Positions 18,414 to 26,953 of a stretch of DNA of 64,000 nucleotides are shown here, piece after piece. Numbering within the stretch: position 1 is the stretch's first letter; every line of letters starts with the position of its first letter. The DNA lies in the NCBI GenBank assembly GCA_041441465.1, contig JASDSY010000010.1, positions 372,001 to 436,000 on the forward strand, in the 5' to 3' direction. This DNA is from JASDSY01 sp041441465. Its GTDB lineage: Bacteria; Muiribacteriota; UBA9980. The translations under genes were made by a program, and so were the position numbers. The notes under the pieces were generated by a model. The model had not been told where the DNA came from and made no database searches. It saw only the letters and a list, made by a program, of their open reading frames with translations.

Positions 18414-18529
18414 AGAGTTTAAGAGCAATCGCGCAAAGTTATAATTTTAACGGCAATATAACCAGGCCGGACGGCCATTATTAAAGCAAGCAGCAAACAA
18501 TAAATTAATATAAAAGGGAAACTGTAATT

Positions 18530-20584
18530 ATGAACGAACTGGATAAAAAAATAAACGACTATTTCACGGGTCTTGTGGTAAGAAAAGACCTTGTAAAATT
18601 GGTAAAAGGCAACGCCATCGTGCCGACATACGTCCTTGAATATCTGCTGGGGCAGTATTGCGCTACAAATGACGAGCCGAGCATAATCTCAGGCATCGAA
18701 ACCGTCAAGGAAATTTTAAAGAACCATTATGTCCACCGCAACGAGGCCGGCCTTGTGCGTTCAATGATCAGAGAAAAAGGGCGCTATAAGGTAATCGATA
18801 AAATAAGTGTATCGCTTAACGACAAAAAAGACACTTACGAGGCGGAATTTTCAAACCTCGGAATAGACAAGCTGCTTGTGGATTCAAGCACTGTCAAGAC
18901 ATACCCGCGCCTTTTAGTAAGCGGCGTATGGTGCATCGCGGATGTCGAATACGATTACCGCGAAGATAAAAGTATCTGCCCGTGGGTACTTTCAACAATT
19001 AAGCCAATACAGCTCGCTGATTTTGATTTTGAAAGCTATACGGCGCTGCGCGAAAAATTTACAACCGACGAATGGATCGACATATTGATCCAGAGCATAG
19101 GTTTCAATCCAGAGCTTTTCAGCAGGCGCAGCAAATTAACTCAGCTTGTGAGGCTGATACCATTTTGCGAGAGAAATTATAATCTGATAGAACTCGGTCC
19201 GAAAGGCACCGGAAAATCTCATATTTATTCTGAACTTTCGCCGCACGGCATACTCATATCCGGAGGCGAGGTAACAGTTCCGAAATTATTTGTAAATAAC
19301 AGCACCGGCCGCATAGGCCTTGTGGGTTACTGGGACGCCGTGGCATTCGACGAATTTGCCGGCAAACAAAAACGCGTCGACAAGGCATTAGTTGACATAA
19401 TGAAAAATTATATGGCCAATAAATCATTCTCGCGCGGCGTTGAAACGCTTGGCGCGGAGGCTTCGATGGTATTCGTCGGCAACACACAGCATATAGTTCC
19501 TTATATGCTTAAATACAACGATCTTTTCGACGACCTGCCAGATAAATATTATGATTCGGCATTTTTAGACAGGCTTCATTATTACATCCCCGGCTGGGAA
19601 GTTGACATTATACGCGGCGAGATGTTCTCAGACGGCTACGGTTTTATTGTGGATTATCTGGCGGAAGCGCTCAGGAAACTCAGAAATTTCGATTATTCCG
19701 ACCGCTACAAACAATACTGTAAAATCTCAGACAATATATCAACGCGCGACCGCGACGGCATAAATAAAACATTTTCGGGATTAATGAAAATCCTGTTTCC
19801 GGCCGGAAATGCTAAACCAGAAGAAATCGAGGAACTGCTGAGGTTTGCCATGGAAGGCCGCAAGCGCGTCAAAGACCAACTTATGAGAATTGACACAACA
19901 TACACTGCCGTCAAATTTTCATTTACCGGCATAAACGGCAAAGAGCAGGCTGTAACCACGCTCGAGGAAGACGAATATCCGCGGTATTATTACAAAAAGC
20001 GAATGTATTCCTCGGCCGGACCTGAAAAAACGGAATCATCCGAAACTTCTCCTGCTATAAGTGCGGAACCTCTTCAGGAAAGCCCGGCAGAACCGGCGCC
20101 AACCGGACTTGCTGAAAAACATGTAGTTATAAAGGAAAACCAGCGCGGCATAACTTATGAATCTTTGTTCTGGCCGTATATTGAAGGCGCCTCAAAAATA
20201 GTAATAACCGATCCGTATATAAGGGTGTTTCATCAGGTGCGAAATTTAATGGAATTTCTGGAGATAATAGCTAAAAACAAACCGTGTGAAGACGAGTTTA
20301 ACGTCCATTTAGTCACGGTTGACGCGCAGCAGCAGGAACTTTTAATCCAATTAAAAGACGCCTGCTCCGGCACCGGCATCAATTTCAGCTGGGAATTCGA
20401 GGAAAACACCTCAATCCACGCCCGTCACATAGTAACTGACCACGGCTGGAAAATACTTTTAGACAGGGGCCTCGATATATTCCAGATTTACGACTGGAAA
20501 AATGTTCTCGCGTTCACGAACCACCTCCAGCAGGTCAGGACCTGCAAGGCATTTGAAGTAACTTATATAAAGAATAAGGAATAA
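18530..20584 (+). CDS. brxL: BREX BrxL-type AAA+ protein with MIT_C-like C-terminal domain
   Basis: A 684-residue protein closing the BREX operon. Residues 1-500 match BrxL: an N-terminal DUF-type region and a AAA+ core with Walker A ELGPKGTGKSH at about 221-231 and the Walker B segment DAVAFDEFAG at about 272-281. Typical BrxL ends in a Lon-like domain. Here I see no Ser/Lys Lon protease signature. Instead, after a Pro/Ala/Glu-rich linker (about 495-530), the last 145 residues begin ITYESLFWPYIEGA, continue TDPYIR and HQVRNLMEFLE, and match the phospholipase-D-like MIT C-terminal (MIT_C) domain. BrxL forms DNA-binding rings needed for phage blocking but not methylation. RBS AAAGGGAA is good. 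Confidence 0.88.
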   Translation: MNELDKKINDYFTGLVVRKDLVKLVKGNAIVPTYVLEYLLGQYCATNDEPSIISGIETVKEILKNHYVHRNEAGLVRSMIREKGRYKVIDKISVSLNDKKDTYEAEFSNLGIDKLLVDSSTVKTYPRLLVSGVWCIADVEYDYREDKSICPWVLSTIKPIQLADFDFESYTALREKFTTDEWIDILIQSIGFNPELFSRRSKLTQLVRLIPFCERNYNLIELGPKGTGKSHIYSELSPHGILISGGEVTVPKLFVNNSTGRIGLVGYWDAVAFDEFAGKQKRVDKALVDIMKNYMANKSFSRGVETLGAEASMVFVGNTQHIVPYMLKYNDLFDDLPDKYYDSAFLDRLHYYIPGWEVDIIRGEMFSDGYGFIVDYLAEALRKLRNFDYSDRYKQYCKISDNISTRDRDGINKTFSGLMKILFPAGNAKPEEIEELLRFAMEGRKRVKDQLMRIDTTYTAVKFSFTGINGKEQAVTTLEEDEYPRYYYKKRMYSSAGPEKTESSETSPAISAEPLQESPAEPAPTGLAEKHVVIKENQRGITYESLFWPYIEGASKIVITDPYIRVFHQVRNLMEFLEIIAKNKPCEDEFNVHLVTVDAQQQELLIQLKDACSGTGINFSWEFEENTSIHARHIVTDHGWKILLDRGLDIFQIYDWKNVLAFTNHLQQVRTCKAFEVTYIKNKE

Positions 20585-20683
20585 CAAAGAACAAAAGTAA
20601 TAGTTTCTATATAACAAATTTTTTTATACTTATACAAAAAAATTATTGTAAATAATAAAGTATAAATCCAGGAGTTAAATTTA

Positions 20684-20714
20684 AAAATGCCTTTAAATAA
20701 AGGCATTTTTTTTT
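20684..20714 (+). terminator. Terminator after the BREX operon
   Basis: Perfect stem ATGCCTTTA/TAAAGGCAT with a two-base loop, followed by a run of ten T. About 100 bases behind brxL. Confidence 0.85.
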
Positions 20715-20729
20715 GGCATAAAACTTGTA
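20714..20729 (+). promoter_or_regulatory. Sigma-54-like element (TGGCAT-N6-TTGTA)
   Basis: TGGCATAAAACTTGTA has the -24 GG (20715) and a -12 GT (20727) at the sigma-54 spacing of 12 bases. It is one of four similar elements in the window (also 22963, 23196 and 55065), each followed by a TTTATT stretch and each ahead of a gene. The T in place of C at -12 makes the sigma-54 assignment uncertain. A TGCCA-N8-TGGCA palindrome lies a little further on. Confidence 0.5.
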
Positions 20730-20792
20730 TTTTATTAATATAGTGCCAATGTAAAATGGCATTTTTATTTTAAATTTACAGGAGGAATTTTA

Positions 20793-21557
20793 ATGTTAAA
20801 AAAATTAATCGCAGTTGGTTTAGTAATTTTATCGGCATACGGCACGGCGAACGCCGATAACAATATCGACTTAAACAAACGAATCGCCGAAATCAGGGCC
20901 AAACACAAACAAACACAGGCAAAAGAAACTTTAAAGAATCAGGAATTCGAGCAGCCTGCAGCCAGTGCCAAACCACTATCCGGAGGCCTTTTTTATGGTT
21001 ATGACAAGGTAAAATGGGGAGCAACTCTCCGCGAGGTAAAATCGGCATATCCAGAAATAAAACCTGACAAAGACTGGACTGAAAACGAAGGCGTGCCAAA
21101 CTATGTCTGCTATACCGAGTATATGCCTGAAGGCAATGTCGTTCGCAAGCGCTACTTCTTTTTCCGCAATGATATGCTTTATAAAGTTTTATTGGACTTC
21201 AATCTTGACACATTAGATAACAGCGATTTATTTGTTAAAAGAATTGACCGCGACGTACTTAGCGCAATCACTAAAAGGCTTGAAGAGCAATACCACGGAA
21301 AACCAATACTGCTGTCGACAAAATCGGGATTTAATATTTTTAACGATTTAATTGTTAAAGAAACATATGGCTGGAGCCTCTTTGGCGATAAAATGCATGT
21401 TGTTCTGACAGAGGTTTTTAACAAGGGCGGCAGCGGCGGTTCACGCCCTATCGAATCGCTGCAGGTATGTTCTTATGTAAAAAGTATCGAAAATGAAAGA
21501 AGCGAAAAACAAACTGAATTAAACATCAAAGAAAAAAATTTAAAAGTTGATTTTTAA
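20793..21557 (+). CDS. Secreted protein of unknown function
   Basis: A 254-residue protein; family not recognised. Residues 1-21 are a clean signal peptide ending TANA, so it is exported. The segment after a Gln-rich stretch (FYGYDKVKWGATLREVKSAYP, then YMPEGNVVRKRYFFFRNDMLYKVLLDF) resembles a small periplasmic domain in which a 'WG-x(n)-V...YP' turn opens a beta-sheet. No catalytic motif is visible. Start ATG has AGGAGGAAT upstream. Its promoter is probably the sigma-54-like element at 20714, and a terminator follows at 21574, so it is a single-gene unit. Confidence 0.75.
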   Translation: MLKKLIAVGLVILSAYGTANADNNIDLNKRIAEIRAKHKQTQAKETLKNQEFEQPAASAKPLSGGLFYGYDKVKWGATLREVKSAYPEIKPDKDWTENEGVPNYVCYTEYMPEGNVVRKRYFFFRNDMLYKVLLDFNLDTLDNSDLFVKRIDRDVLSAITKRLEEQYHGKPILLSTKSGFNIFNDLIVKETYGWSLFGDKMHVVLTEVFNKGGSGGSRPIESLQVCSYVKSIENERSEKQTELNIKEKNLKVDF

Positions 21558-21573
21558 ATAATTTAGAAAATAA

Positions 21574-21618
21574 AAAAATCCGGCCAGTATAAAAAATAAG
21601 ATACAGGCCGGATTTTAA
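21574..21618 (+). terminator. Terminator of the secreted-protein gene
   Basis: Stem AAAATCCGGCC (21575-21585) pairs with GGCCGGATTTT (21606-21616). Confidence 0.8.
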
Positions 21619-21780
21619 TTAAAAGAATATGACTTTAATAAATTTTAATTCCTTGATTTATATACTAAAATCGTTTTCTAAAATACTTTTTTTTCAATAA
21701 TTATTTAGTTTATAAACAGCTTCCAAAGTTTTTTCTTTATATAAAAACACTCATAAATCTATACCAATACAGATAAAAAA

Positions 21781-21830
21781 AATCAAGAATACATTATCCT
21801 TAAATCAAATAAAGTATTCTTGATTTTTTA
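21781..21830 (-). terminator. Terminator of the minus-strand TPR gene (possibly bidirectional)
   Basis: Perfect 12-base stem AATCAAGAATAC (21781-21792) / GTATTCTTGATT (21814-21825), with A/T runs on both sides. It lies just behind the minus-strand gene ending at 21847. Confidence 0.8.
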
Positions 21831-21846
21831 TTTTGCCTTATATTAA

Positions 21847-22911
21847 CTATTTTTCCATATTGTCAAGATCGCCGCCTAGTGCCTCAAATGCCTCGACCAT
21901 TTCCTGAAAAGCTTTTATTTCCTTTTCCGAAATTACTCTGTCATCGTAATATTGCCGGCCTTGATAACGAACAGTAGTTTTTTTCGATCCGGCAATGGCT
22001 TTTATCATATCTGAATTGGAGCTATTAATAAGGCATGTATAATTTTCAGATGAACCATTGACACCAAAATCAGTTACCAGATCATTCCAGCCTAACGTAA
22101 TTTGAAATTTATTATTGTCTGTTTTAATCGTATAACCCTTCACACAAAGCATTTCTTTATTATATCTTTGAATTTTCAAGAATAGCAATGGCTTTGGATA
22201 TTCTTTGGATTTTACTATCATAAGATGGAAGGATTCTACATCCGAATAAGGCGTCGAATTTTTATGAATATAACGAGTGACTTCGGCCACATCGTCAGTT
22301 GTGGCATTTAATTTTTTCATTATTTCCTTTATTTCTTTTTCTGTATACTTGCGGCTTCGCTCAAGCGTTTTTTCTGAATTATATTTTTTATTCAACTCAT
22401 CCAATAATTTTTTGTAAAAATCCGAGCGGTCATATAATTTTAATCCATAACAAACGCCGGCTAATTTTTCAGTTAATTCAACCGCTTCCTTATATTGACC
22501 GGTTTTATACAAAAGCGCTACATTATTATGGTAAGCTTCAATAAAATTTGGATTTTTTTCAACCGCATGCTGAAATTGGCTGATAGCATTATGATCCATA
22601 TTCAAATTACAGTAGCACAAACCCAAATTATAATATGCCTTTGAAAATCCCGGATCATATTCAATCGATTTTTTCAATAATTCAACAGCGGTAGTATATT
22701 CGCTTTTTTTTATATATTCCGCGGCGTTATTGAATTCTATTTCAGCTGAATTTAATCCTTCACTGAAAGAGAGCAGTTTTATTTCGAAAGTCTGAATCTG
22801 AACTTCGCCAGTTTTAACTTGAATTTCATTTGTTTGAGCATCTGCCGGAGAGTATAAACTCAGCAAAAAATAAAATAAAAATACCATTAAAAACTTAATT
22901 TTCATTGACAT
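21847..22911 (-). CDS. Secreted TPR-repeat protein
   Basis: A 354-residue exported protein. Residues 1-25 form a signal peptide ending ADAQ. Residues about 45-160 carry three tetratricopeptide repeats (SKAYYNLGLCYCNLNMDHNAISQFQHAV is the clearest, spread over about 30 residues), which make protein-protein contacts. The C-terminal half, with KSKEYPKPLLFLKIQRYNKE and a beta-rich run, is not recognised. A GGAG box precedes the start. The element TGGCATGAAGTTTGT at 22963-22977 (minus strand) lies about 50 bases upstream. Confidence 0.82.
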   Translation of the reverse strand: MSMKIKFLMVFLFYFLLSLYSPADAQTNEIQVKTGEVQIQTFEIKLLSFSEGLNSAEIEFNNAAEYIKKSEYTTAVELLKKSIEYDPGFSKAYYNLGLCYCNLNMDHNAISQFQHAVEKNPNFIEAYHNNVALLYKTGQYKEAVELTEKLAGVCYGLKLYDRSDFYKKLLDELNKKYNSEKTLERSRKYTEKEIKEIMKKLNATTDDVAEVTRYIHKNSTPYSDVESFHLMIVKSKEYPKPLLFLKIQRYNKEMLCVKGYTIKTDNNKFQITLGWNDLVTDFGVNGSSENYTCLINSSNSDMIKAIAGSKKTTVRYQGRQYYDDRVISEKEIKAFQEMVEAFEALGGDLDNMEK

Positions 22912-22962
22912 TTCTCCTTTTTAATTATAAATTAATAATTGCTGCAGCATTAATCAATAAAT

Positions 22963-22977
22963 ACAAACTTCATGCCA
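22963..22977 (-). promoter_or_regulatory. Sigma-54-like element ahead of the TPR gene
   Basis: On the minus strand TGGCATGAAGTTTGT keeps the GG-to-GT spacing of 12 bases and is followed by ATTTATT, like the elements at 20714, 23196 and 55065. Confidence 0.45.
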
Positions 22978-23195
22978 TATTAATAAAATAGCCTGACTAT
23001 AATTAATATCATGCCTAAACTTAGATTTTAAAAATATAAACAAAATTAAACATCAATATTTCATTATATATTTTTTTATAATGCTATAAAAATTTTTATG
23101 GTATTTTCAGGAAAAGTTTTTATATATAAAATATTTTTGGGCGAAATCTTCGTAAATTATTAGAATTTAACCAAATAGTAAATAAAAAATCTACC

Positions 23196-23211
23196 TGGCA
23201 CAAAACTTGTT
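23196..23211 (+). promoter_or_regulatory. Sigma-54-like element ahead of the small protein gene
   Basis: TGGCACAAAACTTGTT has GG (23197) and GT (23209) 12 bases apart and differs at only one of the ten variable positions from the element at 20714. Transcription would start near 23222, 41 bases before the ATG. Confidence 0.5.
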
Positions 23212-23262
23212 TATTGTTTATGTGATATAAAATTTTATTAATAAACGGAGTTGATTTCAATC

Positions 23263-23574
23263 ATGAAAATAATCAATACCATTTCAATTGTAATTATCAC
23301 TTTAATTTTGAGTTTCAATCAATACATTAATTTCAATGATAAAGCCGAAAGAAAAGCAAATTTCGAAAAAATAACCAGATTAACTGCTATTAACGAAGTT
23401 CTTGAAAAAGAAAGAGTCAGTGTCTTCAAACAATATATAGACGCCCTCGATTCATATCAAACAAAATCAATATATCATCAGATTTATCACGCAATTAACG
23501 CTCAGTTAAAAATGCAAAACATAACAGTTCAGCAAAATCAATTATTTTTAGAAATCATAAAAAGTATTAATTAA
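23263..23574 (+). CDS. Small membrane-anchored protein of unknown function
   Basis: About 103 residues from the ATG at 23263 (a TTG at 23251 abuts the CGGAG box and is less likely). Residues 3-19 are hydrophobic and act as a membrane anchor or uncleaved signal. The rest is a helical, charged domain with no motif I know. Supporting evidence is codon regularity, a ribosome site and the promoter-like element at 23196. The gene stands alone, flanked by 300-430 base gaps. Confidence 0.55.
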   Translation: MKIINTISIVIITLILSFNQYINFNDKAERKANFEKITRLTAINEVLEKERVSVFKQYIDALDSYQTKSIYHQIYHAINAQLKMQNITVQQNQLFLEIIKSIN

Positions 23575-24011
23575 TATACAATTACAAATTAATCATAAAA
23601 TTTTAATATGATTTTTTATATTTTTGAAATTCAACTGAAAAAAGAAATTTTTTTATAAAACGCGAACAGATTTTTTCTGTAAATTTTTCAGCAATCTAAG
23701 AAATCTTGTTTTCACAAATCGATTTTTGTGATATACTACCTGCGATTAAAAACCTTATTTCATTTAATTCTATTGTACTTAAAGATGAAGTTTTATAAAT
23801 TGTCAATGATTATTATTTCTTTTTTCTATATTTTCAGCAAATAATATTAAACCAAATAAGGTGGATTATTAAACAAGAAAATGAAATAATTTTAGACGAA
23901 ATTAATTTTATAGATCTTTATATACTTCATGTTTTTGGATATAAGGGATCAAAATACTTAAATATCAAATCAAAAAATAACGAAGAAATTTTATAATGAA
24001 TAAGGAATAAC
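23575..24011. other. Intergenic region before fic
   Basis: Very AT-rich. It contains an open frame at about 23.83-23.99 kb with no start codon (it ends SKNNEEIL just ahead of fic), which may be a gene relic but matches nothing I recognise. No clear promoter or RNA gene is seen. Confidence 0.4.
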
Positions 24012-25058
24012 ATGAAATCATTAGAAAAGAAATATCTTGAAAACTTAATAATACCACATAGAATGATCTCTTTTATAAGACTTATCGGCGAATATAAGGG
24101 TAAACAAGAATTATACGAACAACAATCTCCAAAAATTCTTGAAAGCCTTAAAAAGGTTGCTATTATACAGAGCACGGAATCTTCAAACAGGCTCGAAGGA
24201 ATAACGGCCGATATAAAGCGAATTGAAGATCTCATTGAAGAAAAAACAAAGCCTCAAAATCGTTCTGAAAGTGAAATTGCAGGCTATCGTGATGTTTTAA
24301 ATACAATACATTCAAATTACACTCATATTCATTTAAAACCAGGAATCATTCTTCAATTACATCGCGATCTTATGAAATATACCGAAAGACAAGGCGGTAA
24401 ATGGAAATTTGGTGATAATGAAATTTCTGAACTTTTACCCGACGGTAAGAAAAAGATCAGATTTAAAACCGTACCTGCATTTCAAACAAATGAATATATA
24501 ATAATGCTCCAGGAATTATTTAACGAACATATAAAGAATCAGACAATTGACCCGCTAATATTAATTCCTCTTTATATTCTTGATTTTTTATGCATTCATC
24601 CTTTTGACGATGGCAATGGAAGAATGGCAAGGCTTTTGACTGTACTTTTGTTATATCAAAATGGATACGAAGTAGGAAGGTTTATCAGTCTTGAAAAAGT
24701 AATTGAAAAAACCGACAAATCTTATTATGACACTTTATATAAATCTTCTATTGGCTGGCATGAATCCAAACATAATCCTTTGTCATGGGTTGAATATTTT
24801 CTTAGCATCATTCTTGCCGCATATAGAGAATTTGAAAGTCGCGTTGGAAAAATAACTTCTGGCTATGGATCAAAAACTGAAATGGTATTAACCGCAATAC
24901 AAAACTTCATAACTGATTTTAATCTTTCAGATGTTGAAAAATCATGTCCTGCTGTCGGTCGTGATATGATTCGAAAAATTTTATTTAAATTACGTGATGA
25001 AAATAAAATTGAATCACTTAGTAAAGGAAGATATGCTAAATGGCGTAAAATTACATAA
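24012..25058 (+). CDS. Fic-family AMP-transferase
   Basis: A 348-residue Fic protein. The active motif HPFDDGNGRMAR is at about 195-206, with the catalytic His and the phosphate-binding Asn/Gly/Arg all present, so it should transfer AMP (or a related group) to a hydroxyl of a target protein. The inhibitory motif (S/T)xxxE(G/N) is seen as SNRLEG at about 59-64, which places it in the N-terminally self-inhibited class. The C-terminal 80 residues look like a winged helix. These stand-alone Fic-wHTH proteins are common on mobile and accessory DNA. The target is unknown. A relic of a second copy lies at 918-992. Confidence 0.9.
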   Translation: MKSLEKKYLENLIIPHRMISFIRLIGEYKGKQELYEQQSPKILESLKKVAIIQSTESSNRLEGITADIKRIEDLIEEKTKPQNRSESEIAGYRDVLNTIHSNYTHIHLKPGIILQLHRDLMKYTERQGGKWKFGDNEISELLPDGKKKIRFKTVPAFQTNEYIIMLQELFNEHIKNQTIDPLILIPLYILDFLCIHPFDDGNGRMARLLTVLLLYQNGYEVGRFISLEKVIEKTDKSYYDTLYKSSIGWHESKHNPLSWVEYFLSIILAAYREFESRVGKITSGYGSKTEMVLTAIQNFITDFNLSDVEKSCPAVGRDMIRKILFKLRDENKIESLSKGRYAKWRKIT

Positions 25059-25063
25059 AAATA

Positions 25064-25118
25064 TTCAATAGTGTAATTGTTTGGTTTTAATACACTATTA
25101 GAAAAGAATTATACCATT
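25064..25118. repeat. Alternating inverted repeat, copy 2 (behind fic)
   Basis: AATAGTGTA (25068-25076) pairs with TACACTATT (25091-25099), and the outer order TTCAATAG, GTAATTG, ACACTATTA and ACCATT matches copy 1 at 969-1042. Being directly behind fic, it could act as a transcription end or be part of a mobile fic cassette. Confidence 0.6.
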
Positions 25119-25289
25119 GAAACTTTATTAAAATAGTTGATTTTATTATGTTTGAAATTAATTGATAGCGTGATAAGTATATGATTAAAAGATATTCATC
25201 CAGATTATGCAAACTTGACCAATCATTTTTAGTTGAGAAATTAAAAAAATAGGTTAAGGAACAAATAAAATAATAATAGCAGTTTTATT

Positions 25290-25387
25290 AAGAAATCACG
25301 ATTTACTTGAAAAAAGCGATCGATTTGATAAAATCCGGTATAATTTCAGTGGAAGAAGTTCAAAGAGCTTTTGAATTGACTTTGTAA
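25290..25387 (+). pseudogene. Relic of the C-terminus of a GspE/PilB-type ATPase
   Basis: From 25313 the frame reads KAIDLIKSGIISVEEVQRA then FELTL and a stop. It matches the last 24 residues of the intact GspE-like protein (KAIQLIKDGITSSEEVNRV, then LGLTI) at 14 of 24 positions. Just upstream, DLLEK is also preserved but in another frame, with the shift inside a run of six A. No upstream ATPase sequence remains, so this is a decayed fragment. Confidence 0.7.
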
Positions 25388-25516
25388 AATTTGTATTTTT
25401 AGAATATTTAATTTCTACTTTAATTTGAGCGAAGGTTTGTGGTAAAATTTTTAGACATAAACAATAGATACTGTACTTAAAAAAATTATTTTTAACGATA
25501 ACATAGGAGAGTAAAA

Positions 25517-26185
25517 ATGAATCTAAACAATTTCAAAAAAAATTTTACGTTAAAAGCGCTTATAATAGTCATATTATCTATTTTTTGCTGCGTCCAGTCT
25601 GTAAATGCAGCTGAATTGTCGGAAAAGACAAAGCAAATAATAGCGGCGAGCGTTAAGAATGTTTCTTATACGGTGACTTATACCGGTAAAATGAACGAAA
25701 AAGATACCGACGGCTATACTACCGTAATAAAATTTAATTTTAAGGACGCCGATAATTACGCCATTGAAACCGTTGAATCCACATCGTTTCTTTCCGGAAA
25801 AGGCAGGGAGGTTTCTCTTAACGGCGAATACTGGACTTATAACCCCGATATGAAAGACGCCATTGTAACACATAAAACTAATGAATATATGGCAAGATAC
25901 AAGAATGTATTAAAATATATGTGCGATGACCGCGATAAATTCGAAATTTCAGAATCGAAAAGCGAAAATTTAATAAAAGTTATTTTAAAAAGCACACTTG
26001 TGAAAACAACATATATTTTTACCATCGATCCGCAGACATCGAGCATAATTGAGTTCAGCTCAAAAAATGATGACATTGGCGCCGAATGTAAAGGCGAATT
26101 CAGCGGTTGGAATTCAGGCGTAGATGAACAGGCGTTCGAAAAACCTTCAGGCATAAAAACAGTTACAAGTGATGAAGTAAAATAA
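25517..26185 (+). CDS. Exported LolA-like protein
   Basis: A 222-residue secreted protein: signal peptide residues 1-31 ending VNA, preceded by AGGAGAG at 6 bases. The mature part is an incomplete beta-barrel pattern of short strands (VSYTVTYTGKMN, TTVIKFNFKDADNYAIET, TYIFTIDPQTSSIIEF), which resembles the LolA/outer-membrane lipoprotein-sorting fold used to carry lipids or lipoproteins. It is not adjacent to any Lol gene, so the cargo is unknown. A terminator follows. Confidence 0.6.
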   Translation: MNLNNFKKNFTLKALIIVILSIFCCVQSVNAAELSEKTKQIIAASVKNVSYTVTYTGKMNEKDTDGYTTVIKFNFKDADNYAIETVESTSFLSGKGREVSLNGEYWTYNPDMKDAIVTHKTNEYMARYKNVLKYMCDDRDKFEISESKSENLIKVILKSTLVKTTYIFTIDPQTSSIIEFSSKNDDIGAECKGEFSGWNSGVDEQAFEKPSGIKTVTSDEVK

Positions 26186-26199
26186 AATGTTAATATAAA

Positions 26200-26236
26200 A
26201 AAAATGGCCCTGTTATTTTGCAGGGCTTATTTTTTT
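26200..26236 (+). terminator. Terminator of the LolA-like gene
   Basis: GCCCTG (26207-26212) pairs with CAGGGC (26221-26226), followed by a T-rich run. Confidence 0.75.
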
Positions 26237-26401
26237 AGGAAAATTAAATATTATTAAAAAAATCAAATAAAAATAGGAATTTGCTTTAATTTATAACAGC
26301 CTTTTATTGCCGGAAAATATGCTCTGCCTTATATGCTTTAATGTCTTTATAGATGGCGAGATTCTGTTCGGGCTGAAATAATTTTAAAAAATAATTTTTT
26401 A

Positions 26402-26430
26402 TTGAACTTTTTAATGTTTTTTTGGATAAT
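26402..26430 (+). promoter_or_regulatory. Sigma-70 promoter of the ECF sigma operon (likely leaderless)
   Basis: TTGAAC (26402-26407), 17-base spacer, GATAAT (26425-26430). Transcription would begin near 26437, directly at the ATG of the sigma gene at 26438, which has no ribosome-binding box. A leaderless mRNA is therefore likely. Confidence 0.55.
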
Positions 26431-26437
26431 GTAAGAT

Positions 26438-26953
26438 ATGAGAGAAGAAGCTAACAAACTATATTTAAAATATACAAACGGTTCAATGGAAGCATTTAGT
26501 GATTTGGTGCGCTTAATTGCTCCTCGTTTTTACAGGCTGTTTCGCCATCTCGGAGCCGACGCGGCCGATTCTGAAGACTACTGCCAGGAATTCTTTTTTA
26601 CAATTTACCGCGCTGGAAAGACTTTTTCGAAAGACCGTGATTTTATGCCCTGGGCTTACGCCATTGCCAGAAACATTTTTTGGAAAGAACGTGAGCGATC
26701 AAGCAAATTAAAAATAATTCCGCTGGCCGAATGGGTCGCATCGCGAGAAAAATATTGTTACAAGTATGAAATAAGCGATATATTGGCCAAATTACCGGAA
26801 GAAAAAAGAATCGTATTCGAGCTGAAACATTTCAGCGGCCTCAAATTCGACGAAATCGCCAAAATATTGAAAATACCCGTCGGAACAGTCAAATCAAGAA
26901 TGTTTTCCGCAGTAATGAATTTAAAGGAAATTATCTCAAGGAGCGGGATATGA
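26438..26953 (+). CDS. ECF-family RNA polymerase sigma factor
   Basis: A 171-residue extracytoplasmic-function sigma factor. Region 2 (DAADSEDYCQEFFFTIYR and FMPWAYAIARNIFWKER) binds the -10 element and core polymerase. Region 4 (FSGLKFDEIAKILKIPVGTVKSRMF) is the helix-turn-helix for the -35 element. Its stop overlaps the start of the anti-sigma gene (ATGA), showing translational coupling. No Shine-Dalgarno box is seen and the predicted start of transcription is at the ATG. Confidence 0.92.
   Translation: MREEANKLYLKYTNGSMEAFSDLVRLIAPRFYRLFRHLGADAADSEDYCQEFFFTIYRAGKTFSKDRDFMPWAYAIARNIFWKERERSSKLKIIPLAEWVASREKYCYKYEISDILAKLPEEKRIVFELKHFSGLKFDEIAKILKIPVGTVKSRMFSAVMNLKEIISRSGI

Larger units (their letters stand above)
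25059..25516. other. Intergenic region behind fic
   Basis: Holds the inverted repeat at 25064-25118 and the gspE-tail relic at about 25290-25387. The stretch between them shows no credible gene. Confidence 0.5.

Noticed and set aside
23840..23996. Open frame ending SKNNEEIL just ahead of fic
   Set aside because: No start codon or ribosome site. It may be a relic, but I cannot match it to any gene.
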